The notes: generated by a model from the sequence alone, not told the origin. Counted from the stretch's first letter, positions 45,026-57,699 are shown. The stretch: DNA of 64,000 nucleotides from Syngnathus acus (GCF_901709675.1 NC_051098.1:4042000-4105999), one strand, 5' to 3'. Made by a program: numbers and translations.

Positions 45026-45757
45026 TGACTTGTGTGCGGGCAGTGTAGGATCAATTCCCGCTCAGTGGCTTCAAGATATCACCAACCATCAGATCAAAGC
45101 TGTTTTCCTTATTCATATATATGAAATCTAATCAGAGAGAAGCTTATTTTCGTGTTGAATATGGGTTAGTTACCCAAATCTTATTTCGCAAACCTGATAA
45201 AATACATCAAAGGTTCTACAAAAAAGAAAATTTGGCTCTTTTTAAAAAGAAATCCTGGTTCAACACATTTCATTGACACTGAAAACAAAAATCAATGGAT
45301 AGGCAAATTTACTTCACAAATACTGCAATAATAGTCCCCATTACTGTAAAAAACAAATAAGACAAAAAATTTCTAGGTAACTAGGTGAATTCACTTCACA
45401 AATGCTGCACTACTACTATGCAGGGCTCCACTGTATTAAGGAGACAAGTGGCTGTCTCATTGTCATGGCCAATGCCAAATCACCTCCTTTGACTTGTTTA
45501 CAGACCGGAACTGTATTCGTTTGACCAATTCTTTCTTGGTGCCCTCGTACTGACCAGTAACTAGACCAGGATGTACTTCATCTCTCACTCAATAGTAGCC
45601 CAAATGTGACCCTAATGAGGACGTGCACAAAAAAATGGATAGATTGATGAATCAGCCTTCTCTGTCCTACCATCAGATAACTTTATATATACTATATTGT
45701 TCTCTCCTTTCATACCATTGTTTTCATACTACCACATGTCCATCATAGTTTCCGAAT

Positions 45758-45758
<1 letters not shown>

Positions 45759-45828
<70 letters not shown>

Positions 45829-45851
45829 CGCACACACACACACCTGCACAC

Positions 45852-45923
<72 letters not shown>
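45759..45923. repeat. (CT)n followed by (CA)n compound microsatellite
   Basis: A pure CT run to 45824, then about 95 bp of CA with two short interruptions. It lies 270 bp upstream of the candidate ATG at 46193. Confidence 0.95.
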
Positions 45924-45925
<2 letters not shown>

Positions 45926-46192
45926 ATGTCACTTGGTTCCTGTCGTCTTTGAAGCTTCCAGCCAAGAATGTAGGTAGTTTTAGTAAAGAGGAGCAAGCAG
46001 CAACAGGTCCACCTCCTGAGCATTTAAGGATACTGTTATGCTAACATCTTGAGACAAAGAAGAGGCATTTCCAACAGACAATCTCCGCTTCATGGGAAAG
46101 AAGCACTGTTGCTGGATTTGTACTAAGTTTATTTGGACGTGTCCAATCTTATCGAGGTCACACTGACAGATTGAGCCAGCGACAGGTCCACC

Positions 46193-46228
46193 ATGACGGC
46201 TTTGCATTTACTGGACAATTGGAAGAAG
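46193..46228 (+). CDS. Candidate alternative first coding exon of PHLDB1
   Basis: An ATG in a strong context (CCACCATGA) opens 12 codons reading MTALHLLDNWKK and ends at a donor, AAG then GTAAAT, in phase 0, which is the phase required by the acceptor at 47498. Joined to the next exon it would extend the protein by about 26 residues ahead of the conserved MDRLNKN start. Its 5' boundary is unknown. Could be a chance ATG-plus-donor, so confidence is moderate. Confidence 0.4.
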
Positions 46229-47048
46229 GTAAATACCATTTATAGATTAGAGGACCACATTAAATCTCAGGGCTTCCATGATTTTTCCCCACTTATTTCA
46301 CTATTGCATGAAGTAGTTTGACTTCTGGAACTCTTGAAATCTGTTTAGTGATTTACTGTTCAAGGCTGAATCAACAGAATATGGGGGCTGTCTGGAGAGG
46401 AAATATGTTGATCTTACAGCAGGCTTGTGTTATCTGGAGGGCAGATAACATTAGAAACATACTTTCCTACCCTGCTGCATTTCATTTCAAGCACGCAAAT
46501 ATAGTACTCCCATTCCCTGTTTGTATCAATCATGTCTTTTCTAACATTGACTCTGGTTTCAACCACAAATGAATTTAACGCTTTCTTACACATACACAGC
46601 TCAAAACAGAATCGCACCATTTAATTAGTACTCTACTGAGGATTTATTAATGGAAACTTCCTATATGGTGACATTATGGAAATACAGTGATGGTCCAAAA
46701 GGGATTTTTGTACAGGGTGTCAGGTTTTGTGTGTTTTCCTTGTATCTCAAAGCCAAAAAAAGCAAGCAAAGGTGACTTATTTCCATTGTGTGACCTAGTA
46801 GAAGGGATTTACTGTAAATGAGTCGACGTGTTACCTCCTCAGTGGCCAGAACATACAGCTAAATACCCTCTACCATATGGACCGTTAGTGTCTGTGCGTG
46901 TGTGTCCTGTCAGCATGAATTACATCTTAGGCGGTGAAGCAAGAAGTACAAATCCCTCCAAAACTCGTAAATAATAGCAATAAAGACAGTTGGTCATACA
47001 CTATTCTTGTTCACTTTTTCCTACTCTGTAGACACTATTTTAGTCACA

Positions 47049-47155
47049 TATAATAATAATAATAATAATAATAACAATAATGATGATGATGATTATTATT
47101 ATCTTGCATAAAAATAATAATAGTAATAATAATAATCATTATTGTTGTTGTTATT
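47049..47155. repeat. (AAT)n and related trinucleotide repeats
   Basis: ATA/AAT units to 47082, GAT/ATT units to 47102, then a further AATAAT/ATTGTT tract. Mirror-like composition could fold back weakly. Confidence 0.85.
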
Positions 47156-47540
47156 AAAACCTGATGTGCAAGAAAAAACAAGGGCAGATTTGGATTTAGT
47201 TAAAAAAAAAATCTATAAAAGTTTACCTACATCTCAGATTAAAAATTTGTTGACTTCTGATGTACGAGTGCGCTACAAACACAAAATATTATTTCACAAA
47301 TAGGTTTCTTACAACATTCTTTTACTTGTAAAGCAGTGAAAGCCTGTGTACTGGTTTTCATAATAAAATATGTGTTGGGACAGGTGGATGTAATAATAGA
47401 ATGACCCAAATGGTTGCGAAACTGAAATAACTCTTACATGTTCTTTTGGAACAATAAAACATTTAATTAAAAAAAAATTTTTTCATTTCCTATCACAGGA
47501 TATTCACATGAGTCAGGGAGTCGCAGACATCACGATGGAC

Positions 47541-50500
47541 ATGGACCGTCTGAACAAGAATGCATCAGAGAGTGGTGCACACACCCGCCAGGTGTTAAAG
47601 GTGAGAGATTTGGGGCATGTACGTATCATAGAGCTAGATCTAGGTGTGAGTTTAGAGAGTTAGTATAAAGAACACAACTCTTCTTTGATTGTGCTGTGTG
47701 TGTCAGCATTCATACACGGGCTCTCTATTCTCTCTTTTATTTTAACTGAATTAACACCATTACACTGAATAGCGAGCCAGCCAGAGCAGCGAAGGACGTG
47801 CGCTGACAACAGCTTCTTGTCAGCATGTTGTAAAACAGGAATCTTCCATCAGAGTCAGTGATTAGTTGAAGCAATACATTTTTATTCCTCACACGCGCTC
47901 TGTTTCTTTTTGTGAGTGTAACTATCATAGAGCCAGGTGAATGAGATTAGACTCGACTAATCTCTTGAAAATAATAATATGCATATGATATACAGTGGAT
48001 ATCCATCCATAAGGGTTAATTAAATCTCAACTAATTCAATTCTGCTTGTTTTAAAACCATCCAGTTAATTAATGGAAGGCAATGAACTGACACAATTAAT
48101 ACAATACAGTACAACTTTATTTGGTGTATTTTCATCCATCCATCCATCCATCCATCCATCCATCCATCCATCCATCCATCCATCCATCCATCCATCCATC
48201 CATCCATCCATCCATCCATCCATCCATCCATCCATCCATCCATCCATCCATCCTCTTTCACTTATCTGGGGTTGGATCGCGGGGGCAGCAGCTTTAGGAG
48301 GGACTCCCAGACTTTCCTCTCCCCAGCCACTTCATCCAGCTCATCCCGGGGAATCCCAAGGCGTTCCCAGGCCAGCCGAGAGAGATTGTCTTTCCAGCGC
48401 GTCCTGGGTCGTCCGCGAGGTCTCCTATCGGTGGGACATGCCCGGAACACCTCCCCAGGGAGGCATCCTGATGAGATGCCCGAGCCACCTCATCTGGCTC
48501 CTCTCAACGTGGAGGAGCAGCGGCTCTACTCCGAGTCCCTCCCGGATGACCGAGCTTCTCACCTTATCTCTAAGGGAGAGCCCGGACACCCTGCGGAGGA
48601 AACTCATTTCGGCCCCTTGTATCCGGGATCTCGTTCTTTCGGTCACGACCCATAGCTCGTGACCATAGGCGAGGGTAGGAGCATAGATCGACCGGTAAAT
48701 TGAGAGCTTTGCCTCTTGGCTCAGCTCTCTCTTCACCACGACGGACCGGTACAGAGTCCGCATTAAGCACCCTCCACAGAACCTCTCGAGGGACACGGTC
48801 GAACGCCTTCTCCAAGTCCACAAAACACATGTGGACTGGTTGGGCGAACTCCCATGCCCCCTCGAGGATCCTGCCGAGGGTGTAGAGCTGGTCCACTGTT
48901 CCAGGGCCATGACGAAAGCCACACTGCTCCTCCTGAATCCGAGGTTCGACCTCCCGACGGACCCTCCTCTCCAGCACCCCTGAATAGACCTTACCAGGGA
49001 GGCTGAGGAGTGTGATTCTCCTATAGTTGGAACACACCCTCTGGTCCCCCTTCTTAAAGAGGGGAACCACCACCCCAGTCTGCCAATCCAGAGGTACCGT
49101 CCCCGATGTCCACGCAATGCTGTAGAGGCGTGTCAGCCTTGACACCCCCACAACATCCAGAGCCTTTAAAAACTCTGGGCGGATCTCATCCACCCCCGGG
49201 GCCTTGCACCCGAGGAGTTTTTTAACTACCTCAGTGACTTCGACCCCAGAGATTGGAGAGTTTACCTCAGAGTCTCCAGGCCCTGCTTCCACAATGGAAG
49301 GTGTGTCGGTGGAATTGAGGAGGTCTTTTCTCCCCACCGACTCACGACGTCCCGAGTCGAGGTCAGCAGCACGCCATCTCCACTGCAGGCCAAAACGGCT
49401 TGACGGCATCCCTTACCGCTGGTTTCCACCAGCGGGTTCGGGTGTTGACGGTGCACTGCTTGCCCCTCCTGAGACGCCGGATGGTGGACCAGAATTTCCT
49501 CGAAGCCGTCCGGAAGTCGTTCTCCATAGCCTTGCCAAACTCCTCCCACGCCCGGGTGTTTGCCTAAGCAACCGCCGAAGCCGCGTTCCGCTTGGCCATC
49601 CAGATACCTGTCAGCTGCCTCCGGAGTCCCGCAGGCCAAAACGATCCGATAGGACTCCTTCTTCAGCTTGACGGCATCCCTTACCACCGGTGTACGCCAG
49701 CGGGTTCGGGGATTGCCGCCACGACAGGCACCAACCACCTTACGGCCACAGCTCCGGTCAGCTGCCTCAACAATGGAGGCACGGAACATGGTCCACCCGG
49801 ACTTAATGTCCCCCGCCTCCTCCGGGACGTGGGAAAAGCTCTTCCTGACAGGGGATTCTGCCAGATGTTCCCAGCAGACCCTCACAATACGTTTGGGCCT
49901 GCCAGGTCGGACCGGCATCTTCCCCCACCATCAGAGCCAACCCACCACCAGGTGGTGATCAGTTGACAGCTCCGCCCCTCTCTTCACCCGAGTGTGCAAA
50001 ACATGCAGCCGCAAATCCGATGACACGACTCCAAAGTCGATCATCGAGCTCCGGCCTAGGGTGTCCTGGTGCCAAGTGCACACGTGGACACCCCTAAGTT
50101 TGAACATGGTGTTCATTATTGACAATCCGTGTCGAGCACAGAAGTCCAATAATAGAACACCGCTCAGGTTCAGATCGGTGGGGCCATTCCTTCCAATCAC
50201 GCCCTTCCAGGTCTCACTGTCATTGCCCACGTGAGCATTGAAGTCACCCAGTAGAACGATGGGGTCCCCAGAAGGAACGCTCTCCAGCACTTCTTCCAAG
50301 GACTCCAAAAAGGGTGGGTACTCTGAGCTGCTATTTGGTGCATAGACACAAACAACAGTCAGGACCCGTCCCCCCACCCGAAGGCGGAGGGTGGCTACCC
50401 TCTCGTTCACCGGGGTGAACCCCAATGTGCAGGCGCCCAGCTGGGGGGCAATAAGTATACCCACACCTGCTCGACGCCACTCACCGTGGGCAACTCCAGA

Positions 50501-53500
50501 GTGGAAGAGAGTCCAGCCCCTCTCGAGAGGGCTTGTACCGGAACCCAAACTGTGTGTGGAGGCAAGTCCGACTATGTCTAGTCGGAACTTTTCTGCCTCG
50601 CACACCAGCTCGGGCTCCTTTCCAGCCAGAGAGGTGACATTCCATGTCCCAAGAGCCAGCTTCTGCAGCCGGGGATCGGACCGCCAAGGTCCCTGCCTTT
50701 GGTGAGCCAGGTGGTGAGCCCATGGGAAAGGGGACCCATGTTTCCTTTTCGGGCTGTGCCCGGCCGGGCGGGCCCCATTTGGTGTATTTTACAACACAAA
50801 ACTCTTCACATATAGCAATTGGACAACCACAATGGCAGTGAAAATAGTAAACTGAAACACAAATGAATATAGAGTAGCAAAACAGTAACAGTCAAAAGTC
50901 AGTTGAAAGCAAAAGAATAAAATTTTTTTTTTTTTTTTTTAAATTTCAGATTAGAGGTGAGAAGATACTGTATGTCCATCATTGTTCAAGTTTTAGTCTA
51001 ATGCATTGAAATGAAATGACTGAATGGGACAAATGTCCTGGACTTAGGTTTTGCGTCCCAAATTGAAATAATTAATTCATCAATAATCTGACAACACCGC
51101 TTTTAATGATTTCTCTCTTTTTAAATTCTGCTAAGACATTTTGAACTGGATAGATGAGTTTCGAAAGGCCAAACAGCTCAACTCAATGTGTAATAAATGT
51201 AATACATAGTACATATGATTGATATGATTTGATTTAAATGACATTGAAAATCGTATACGCTCATACACGCATGTTTGGAGACCCTGGCTGAATAGTGCAC
51301 AAGAGTAAAGGCACACTGAGAAGCTAATGCTAATGTGTGCCGCATGGGAGCAGCATCACTCTGTAGAAGAGGCAATAACTGCATTCCTGCTGTCCCTTCA
51401 CGCCCACTCCCTAAACCCAATTCCCGCAACACCAGCTCTGTATCATCAATCGTTTCAGACTTAACTGATCCCACGCTATCACCAGCAACTTGACAATCAG
51501 ATGATCCTAAAAGGTTGCAGTCGCAGAGGGCAATGGCTACACACAGGTGCCGATACAAAATTTGCTGAACTTTAATGCACTCATTACAAGCCAGCAATGC
51601 CAGACTTGTCAATTGTGGAGTGCTGATTATATGGCATCACACAGTCAATCATTCTAACCACTTCTTACAGTGAAAATATTGATAAAAGCTCCTGCTCTCA
51701 TTCCCGCACATGATGAGTAAACTTCTCACAAGTCTGTATTATGACGGTTAACCACTTTAATCTAGTTGTCAGGGTTAGACTGGATCCTTTCATAGTATGC
51801 CATGTATAGGTCCATGCTATTTTTTGTACATTATATTACCTTATTATTAATTAATTAGGTCGTCCTCAGACGAGCTTCCATAGTAGAAGCTATACATTGC
51901 TTATAATGACTGTGGGGCGCAGCTTCTCACAGCATCCCCAATCCAACCCCTAATGCTGAGTGTCAAGCAGGGAGGCATCGGGTTCCATTTTATAGTCTTT
52001 TGGTATGACTCGGCCCGGGGATCGAACCCACGACCTCCTAGTCTCGGGGCGGACACTCATACCACGAGGCCACTGAGCTGGTATATTACCTGGTTTTATT
52101 TAATTTGGTGTTTAAAACTGTCTACAACATAACATAGATGTACTTCCATGAATGCTCAAATTAGATATTAATGATGATTCTCCAGATGAGGCTTCTGGTC
52201 CTGAGATATATACTTAAACATCTTTAAAAGAAACTGACAGAAACGTGTATTTACTTCATCTTAAATTTACCTTTAAAATGACCCAAAACCTCGTACAAAT
52301 CTGCATAGGTTACAGTTTTCTTACCTTGATTTTCCTCAACAGAGCACTCCACTGGATTTGATTGAGACTGGAAAGGGCCTGAAGTTCCAGGCAGAACGCC
52401 CACATCTAGTCAGCCTTGGTAGTGGACGTCTGAGTGTTGCCATCACTCTGCTGCCTCTACCTGAGGGTAAGTATTTTGGTCTCTTGTCTTTATAATGTAC
52501 ATTTCCTTCCTTGCGCAACATTCCAGTCATTTACATTGAGTAGGAAGCTTGTTATCACCTCACTATCTTCTTTCTTTCGAATTTTGCTCACGTGTAACCT
52601 TTTGGCCTGGGCTGCCTTTTCACTACAATCTCTCTGCTGTGTGCCTCTTTGTCTGCACTTGCTTTCCCTTTATGTGTCTGTGTCTATTCATGCTGGTACG
52701 CAGGGTGTGTTTCTTGATACCGTACATACCTGTGACATTTTTTGAGGCCATAGGCCAAAGCCCTACAATATTTCTCTTCGTTCTATTGGATTGATAGAGC
52801 AATTCTGCAGTTGATTCAAAGTGATATAAAAAGCACTAATATATACGGGTAAAATGTTCGAAGCATACTCTTTGGTCAGTGTATTAAACAGGTGTTGTTT
52901 TTGTGTGCTGTTTTTGTGTGCTGTTTTTGTGATTGGTACAAATCCAGCACATATCTATGAAGATGTTGGTATGACCCAGTGTTAAGTGGTTATTTCATAG
53001 ACCACCACAGTTCATCAGATCTGCGAGATGAAGGCCTGTGCCGGTGTGGGAGTATTCACAGCCAACTAATTATGGTCAACCAAACCGTTTTATTCCCTTC
53101 AAATGCAACTCGCTGGTCAGACGTGGTGGATGCATACGTCAAGTGCCGTCAAGTGTCATTCATCCGGTTAGGAAGTGTGTGGTTCTATGTGGCCCTCCAG
53201 CAGCACTGACGAAAAATGGTGCCTTCCATCCAGCATTTAAGTTGCCCATTTGTGCCTTAGAGGTTCGGTTTTGACCATTTCATTCTACCTGAGACTCAAT
53301 TCAAAACTTCTGTGACTCACAAGGATCCTTATTTATTGAAGCATTAACTGTCTCAACTGTATATCATTTAACCAACTTAATATAGCTAACTGCTAACCTT
53401 ACTATTTTCACACATTGTTGTCCAAAATACATCCAGACTTTAAATAGAGGCGACAATTACGACACATCCTCCGGAGAACGACGAAACAGAAGTTGTTTTG

Positions 53501-55599
53501 CAATACCTCTCAACAGAGGCGTAGCCAAGCCGGGGCGAGCCGGGGCGGCGCCCCGGTTAGGACTCCCTGCGCCCCGGTTGGAAAAAAAAAAAAAAAAAAA
53601 AAAAATCGAGCTTTTTCGATTCTTCATTTTCATGCCGTTTTTTTCTTTCGGTCTTGCGCGAATGTGCTTGCGCTATTCTATGTGCGCGATGTTATCCATT
53701 CACCGTTTGCCTCCCGGACGTTGTTTTAGCGATCAGCGAACGGCGTGGGTGATGTTCGATTTTTTTTCCTGTCGGCGTGCGCCCCTACTGGAAAAATTCC
53801 TGGCTACGCCTCTGCCTCTCAAACATGAATTGCGTTGGAGAGTGGCAATGTATTGGTTTTTAAGTTATCTTCACCAGTCTAAATTTATTCATATAGCATA
53901 AAACGTGTGTGAAGTGGCCATTAGTATCCATTAATGGGAAAAATATTATTTTGACCATATTTGATTATGCAAGGTTTCTGCCGGATGCCGACGATATGCT
54001 GTATGTAGTATTGGAATATGTTCAGTAATATTTATGAAATAGAAATTCGGCAACAGGTTGAATTTTTTTCATGTTAAAATCCGTATTGCGTGTGGGAGGG
54101 TGTGAAGCCGTACCGGTAGGGTTATCAAAGCTGTCAAGATTGTAATAGTGCTTCCTTGTTAAACATGTCACAGTGCATATTACTGCAATGTACCGTATTG
54201 GCCCGAATATACGACGACCCTGATTATAAGACTCAAGTTTGAAAAAATACTTTTTGAACACCAATTTTAATTTTTATACAGAAAATAATTACAGTACATC
54301 TGAAACAAAGGATTATAACAATATATTTGAGAGAAAAAGCATGTTATTTTGCCTCATTCAAATCATGCAAAAACTGTCTATCACATCTTAATATCTGAAC
54401 ATTTAAATATGTAAACTAAAGTGCAATCATATTTGTAAATGAATGGCTTCTGGTTGTTGAAATGTAAATAAACCAATCTACTGTGATAAAACAACAAAAT
54501 TGCAATAACTGCATTAGCCATCAAAGTGGAATCTAACTGTAATTGTAGTCTTGAAACAAATCTGAATAAGGAAAAACATTGCAATAAAATAATGCAAACT
54601 GCTTTAAACTTGAGAGTAGCTGAGATCTGTCATGTCAGAACATTTCTCCTCACAAACATCCTCTGCCTCGCTGTGCTCAGTGTCATTGTCCAAGTACGTG
54701 CACACCCTCCTGTCGAACCCTTAAAAGCGGCCGCTCTGAGGACCACAGAAAGCTTTTCTCTGATTGTGAGCATTTTTTAGGCGATCTTTTTGAGCTCTCC
54801 ATCTCCGTACATTACACTCTGTGACACCATATTTCACAGCTGCTTTGCAATTGTTTGAAGTCTCCGCCTCATTTATCACCATCATCATCTTGAAGTTTGC
54901 ATCATAACTTCTCCTCAGCTCGCCGGTTAACCTGGCCGATCTTTGACTCACTTTTCTCCAGATTGTCGCTACTTTTCTCCATTTTCTGTTATCTCTTCCC
55001 TTATTTTCTTCTCTTTTCTTTCTTACCGCTAATTTTTATATTTCTTCTTCGTGCTACCGCTATTTTTATTTTTATTCTTCTTCGCTTTGTCCTGGGGAGT
55101 TAAGTTCAGCATTCATTTTAAAGCAATCTGGCGCCATCTAGCGTTGTGAATGGGTATAATGTCTAGACCCCGAATGTAAGACGACCCGCACTTTTTCAGT
55201 CTTATTTGAATGCAAAAAACATCGTCTTATATTCGGGCCAATACAGTATCTGTTGCTGGTACTACTATAAGCTGAATACATATGGCCAGGCATGTCAGTA
55301 TGTTACAATGTAGTATGGTTATTGAGTTACATGCTTTAAGTGTAAAATTAGAATTCACCACATATACTAGGTAACCTGAACATTTTCCCCTCATGAACCA
55401 GCAGCGCATGCTTCCTTCTTCTCCACAGGCCGCACAACTGTAGGTCATGGTCCCATGGATATCAACATCCAAGGCCCTGGGGTGGAAGCTCAACATTGCT
55501 ACATAGAAAATAGGTCAGGGGTCATCATGCTACACCCCTGCGGGAATCTGTGTGCTGTTGATGGACTCCAAGTGACACAACCGATCCGCTTGTCTCAAG
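47541..55599 (+). CDS. PHLDB1: PHLDB1 (LL5-alpha), N-terminal exons including the FHA domain; 3' part outside the window
   Basis: LL5-alpha is a cortical scaffold with an N-terminal FHA domain, coiled coils and a C-terminal phosphoinositide-binding PH domain, linked to microtubule anchoring and insulin signalling. Three exons are certain: 47499-47600, 52343-52466 and 55429-55599, with GT/AG ends and phases 0, 1 and 1. The product runs [20 protein letters not shown], then [15 protein letters not shown] and [20 protein letters not shown], then the FHA core [40 protein letters not shown] and [12 protein letters not shown]. This tracks remembered mammalian PHLDB1 closely ([33 protein letters not shown]). 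ATG 47541 is preferred because MDRLNKN aligns with the mammalian MDALNRN start; an in-frame ATG at 47535 is also well placed. No later exon was found up to 64000, so the next intron exceeds 8 kb. Confidence 0.93.
48133..50776 (-). mobile_element. LINE with internal deletion of the reverse transcriptase core
   Basis: Flanked by an exact 14 bp target duplication ATTTGGTGTATTTT (48119-48132 and 50777-50790). Read on the minus strand: 5' region near 50650 ([11 protein letters not shown]-type endonuclease start), apurinic endonuclease motifs [26 protein letters not shown] and [11 protein letters not shown], then RT start [17 protein letters not shown] and [20 protein letters not shown]. The frame then jumps straight to [20 protein letters not shown] and [17 protein letters not shown]. 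The segment that should hold the FADD catalytic motif is missing at about 48760. The 3' end (48254) carries a 120 bp GGAT-repeat tail (48133-48253 on the plus strand). Several frameshifts are present. Clade is an RTE/L2-like fish LINE; exact family not determined. Confidence 0.92.
51895..52085 (-). repeat. tRNA-derived SINE (family B) with intact head
   Basis: On the minus strand, the tRNA-like head reads AGCTCAGTGGCCTCGTGGTA with a perfect B box GGTTCGATCCC (complement at 52018-52028), then GAGTCATACCAAAAGACTAT and TGCTTGACACTCAGCATTAG. The 3' end is truncated near 51895 compared with the copy at 38806. Confidence 0.8.
53514..53814. mobile_element. hAT MITE, about 300 bp
   Basis: Exact 8 bp target duplication CCTCTCAA (53506-53513 and 53815-53822) and 14 bp inverted ends CAGAGGCGTAGCCA. 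Subterminal GCGCCCC words occur at both ends, with an A-run of about 25 at 53582. No coding content. It lies in the PHLDB1 intron between 52466 and 55429. Confidence 0.93.
54193..55246 (-). mobile_element. pogo-like element, longer copy
   Basis: TA at 54191-54192 and 55247-55248, with ends CCGTATTGGCCCGAATATAC and TATTCGGGCCAATACAG. The minus-strand frame at 54721-54951 reads [40 protein letters not shown] and [20 protein letters not shown], ending GPQSGRF, a continuous pogo-like DNA-binding domain. The DDE catalytic part is not recognisable downstream. It ends 182 bp before the PHLDB1 FHA exon at 55429. Confidence 0.88.
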
Positions 55600-55747
55600 G
55601 TAAGACGTAAGCTGCTTTCACGCTGGCTATCAAGTTAGCTTTGTATTCCTTTTTCCCGGATCACTGCCCTGTATGTAATGTACTGAATGTTGGAAGGCAG
55701 GGTGAATGTGACCTGAATGTGAACTTGCAAATTTACAATTTAAAATC

Positions 55748-55884
<137 letters not shown>

Positions 55885-57164
55885 GAGATAGAACCGCCCA
55901 ACCCATCCAGAAGATGTCCATTCACAGTTGCATGTTAACCCCTCACAGTTGTAACCTGACACTGGTTCAAAGTGCAGCTAACAGAGGCATCTTTTTTTTT
56001 TTTTTTTTTTAAATATAACCAGCAATAACTACTGATCGAGCAACATCGGTGACGGTCTTTGTCGTTTTTGTCAGCATTCTAATGTTTAAATGAGTCATTG
56101 TAAAAGTAAAACAGTTATAACAGTTTCATCTTAGTCATGTAACATTCTTAGACATTGACATCAGAGTGCAACGCAAGTCGGAATGCTCATCATTAGTCAC
56201 TGCTTGCAGGGCGTGGAATTTCCACTGTGGTACCGTACAATCATTCTCCCTCCCAAAAAATGTATCGTCAATATTGTAGTGCCCAATATCAACTAATAAC
56301 AGCAAGACATGTGATGTGTGACATGTGAAATAATCCTACTTACTGATTCTACAAAAGTGTTTATAGGCTCACAGTAACTATCAGAATCAAACTTTATGCT
56401 GTGTGGGAAGAGATAAGAAGTGTCATTGAGGAGGTATTATAAATTGCTGACATAGTGGTGTCATGACCTGTAGTACGGGATCTAAATCAGACATTGATGG
56501 TTTTTGATTATCTAATATTTTGATGACTATTTTCTTAAAGTAAAATCCTTGCAAAAAGCATTTCTGGCTTTTGTCTCTTGTGAGGGGATTTACAGCAATT
56601 CTTAGTAGGCCAACTCTCACTAATGGAAGGTTTCATCTGTTCCTGTTTCTTTGCACATCAACACTGTAAAAACATATTTACGTACATGCTCAACACATTG
56701 CTAATAATATAGAGACATCAGATCTGTCTCTGGTATCTGTGACATGCTTCCAATGCACTTGAACTGGATGCAATACTCAGAGTGCAGGTTTACAGTGGAT
56801 GAACTATTCACGGTATGGCAGGAATAACAGTCTGAAAAAAAAAAAGTTGTAATAATATCCACGTGCACTGGCTGACTGACACCAGCACAAATTCACTTTC
56901 ATGATATCTACCAACCAGCATGACAGCCAAAATTCAGTGCGAAATTCTTCTTCATCTTCTTCAATGTTGGTTGATGGTTTACTAAGAATTTCCCATTGGA
57001 GAAGTATTACACTCGTTTTACACTGTCATACCGTATTACTTAAACCTGCTGGTTTGAAAATTGGACTGACCCTGGAATTTGCTTAAAAAAACACAGCCAA
57101 AGTGAATAGTCTGTATACTATGAATGGGTTACATATTGCATGTAGCAGCTTTTTAATGTCTAGG
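55885..57164. other. Gene-free intron sequence
   Basis: Apart from a poly-T run at 55993-56011, nothing was recognised. Confidence 0.4.
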
Positions 57165-57699
57165 GCTCCATGGAACAGTCTCCTCTTGTGTCTGGTCTGA
57201 TGGTGCCCCCTCCTCTCCCACCGGTCTCTCCCTCTTGCTCCTCCCTGTGCTCCTCCCCTGACAACCCGGACTCTCTTTCGGATCGTGTCTGTGCGGGCTC
57301 GGGCAGTGCTGCAAGCCGGCAGGCACTTAGTCATAGCAGCTCTTCTTGGATGAGAACGTGTATGACTGCCCGTTGGACTAAAGGAAGCTAAGGATTTTAA
57401 AGCGTATCAAGTTTGTGGTGTGATGTATCCACGCACGCACCAGTGGGTAAACTCGGCGCGTAACAAGTGAAATAGACAGCTGCTGTTGAGATCGCTCCGA
57501 AAACGGCAACATACATTAGATTTTTAGAGGGATTATCATAACAAAAGAACGCAAGGACAAAGACCATAAACACAGCGGTTGCTGCCTGAATTATTCAAAA
57601 ATAATCCAAAAACTCAGACTTTTTTTTTTTTAAATTGAAACGCTGCAGAGGCGATGAGCACTGCGGAGGGAGAGAACGCTTTCATTCATTGGACATAAA
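57165..57699 (+). other. Candidate internal promoter and first exon within PHLDB1
   Basis: A repeat-free, comparatively GC-rich stretch. A frame at 57170-57391 (MEQSPLVSGLMVPPPLPPVS, Pro/Ser-rich) ends in a stop. The stretch then runs to a strong donor, AAA then GTAAGT, at 57699/57700, preceded by a short upstream frame ATGAGCACTGCGGAGG that stops just before the donor. This resembles an untranslated first exon with short upstream frames, which could start a PHLDB1 isoform lacking the FHA domain. It could also be unused sequence. Confidence 0.3.
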
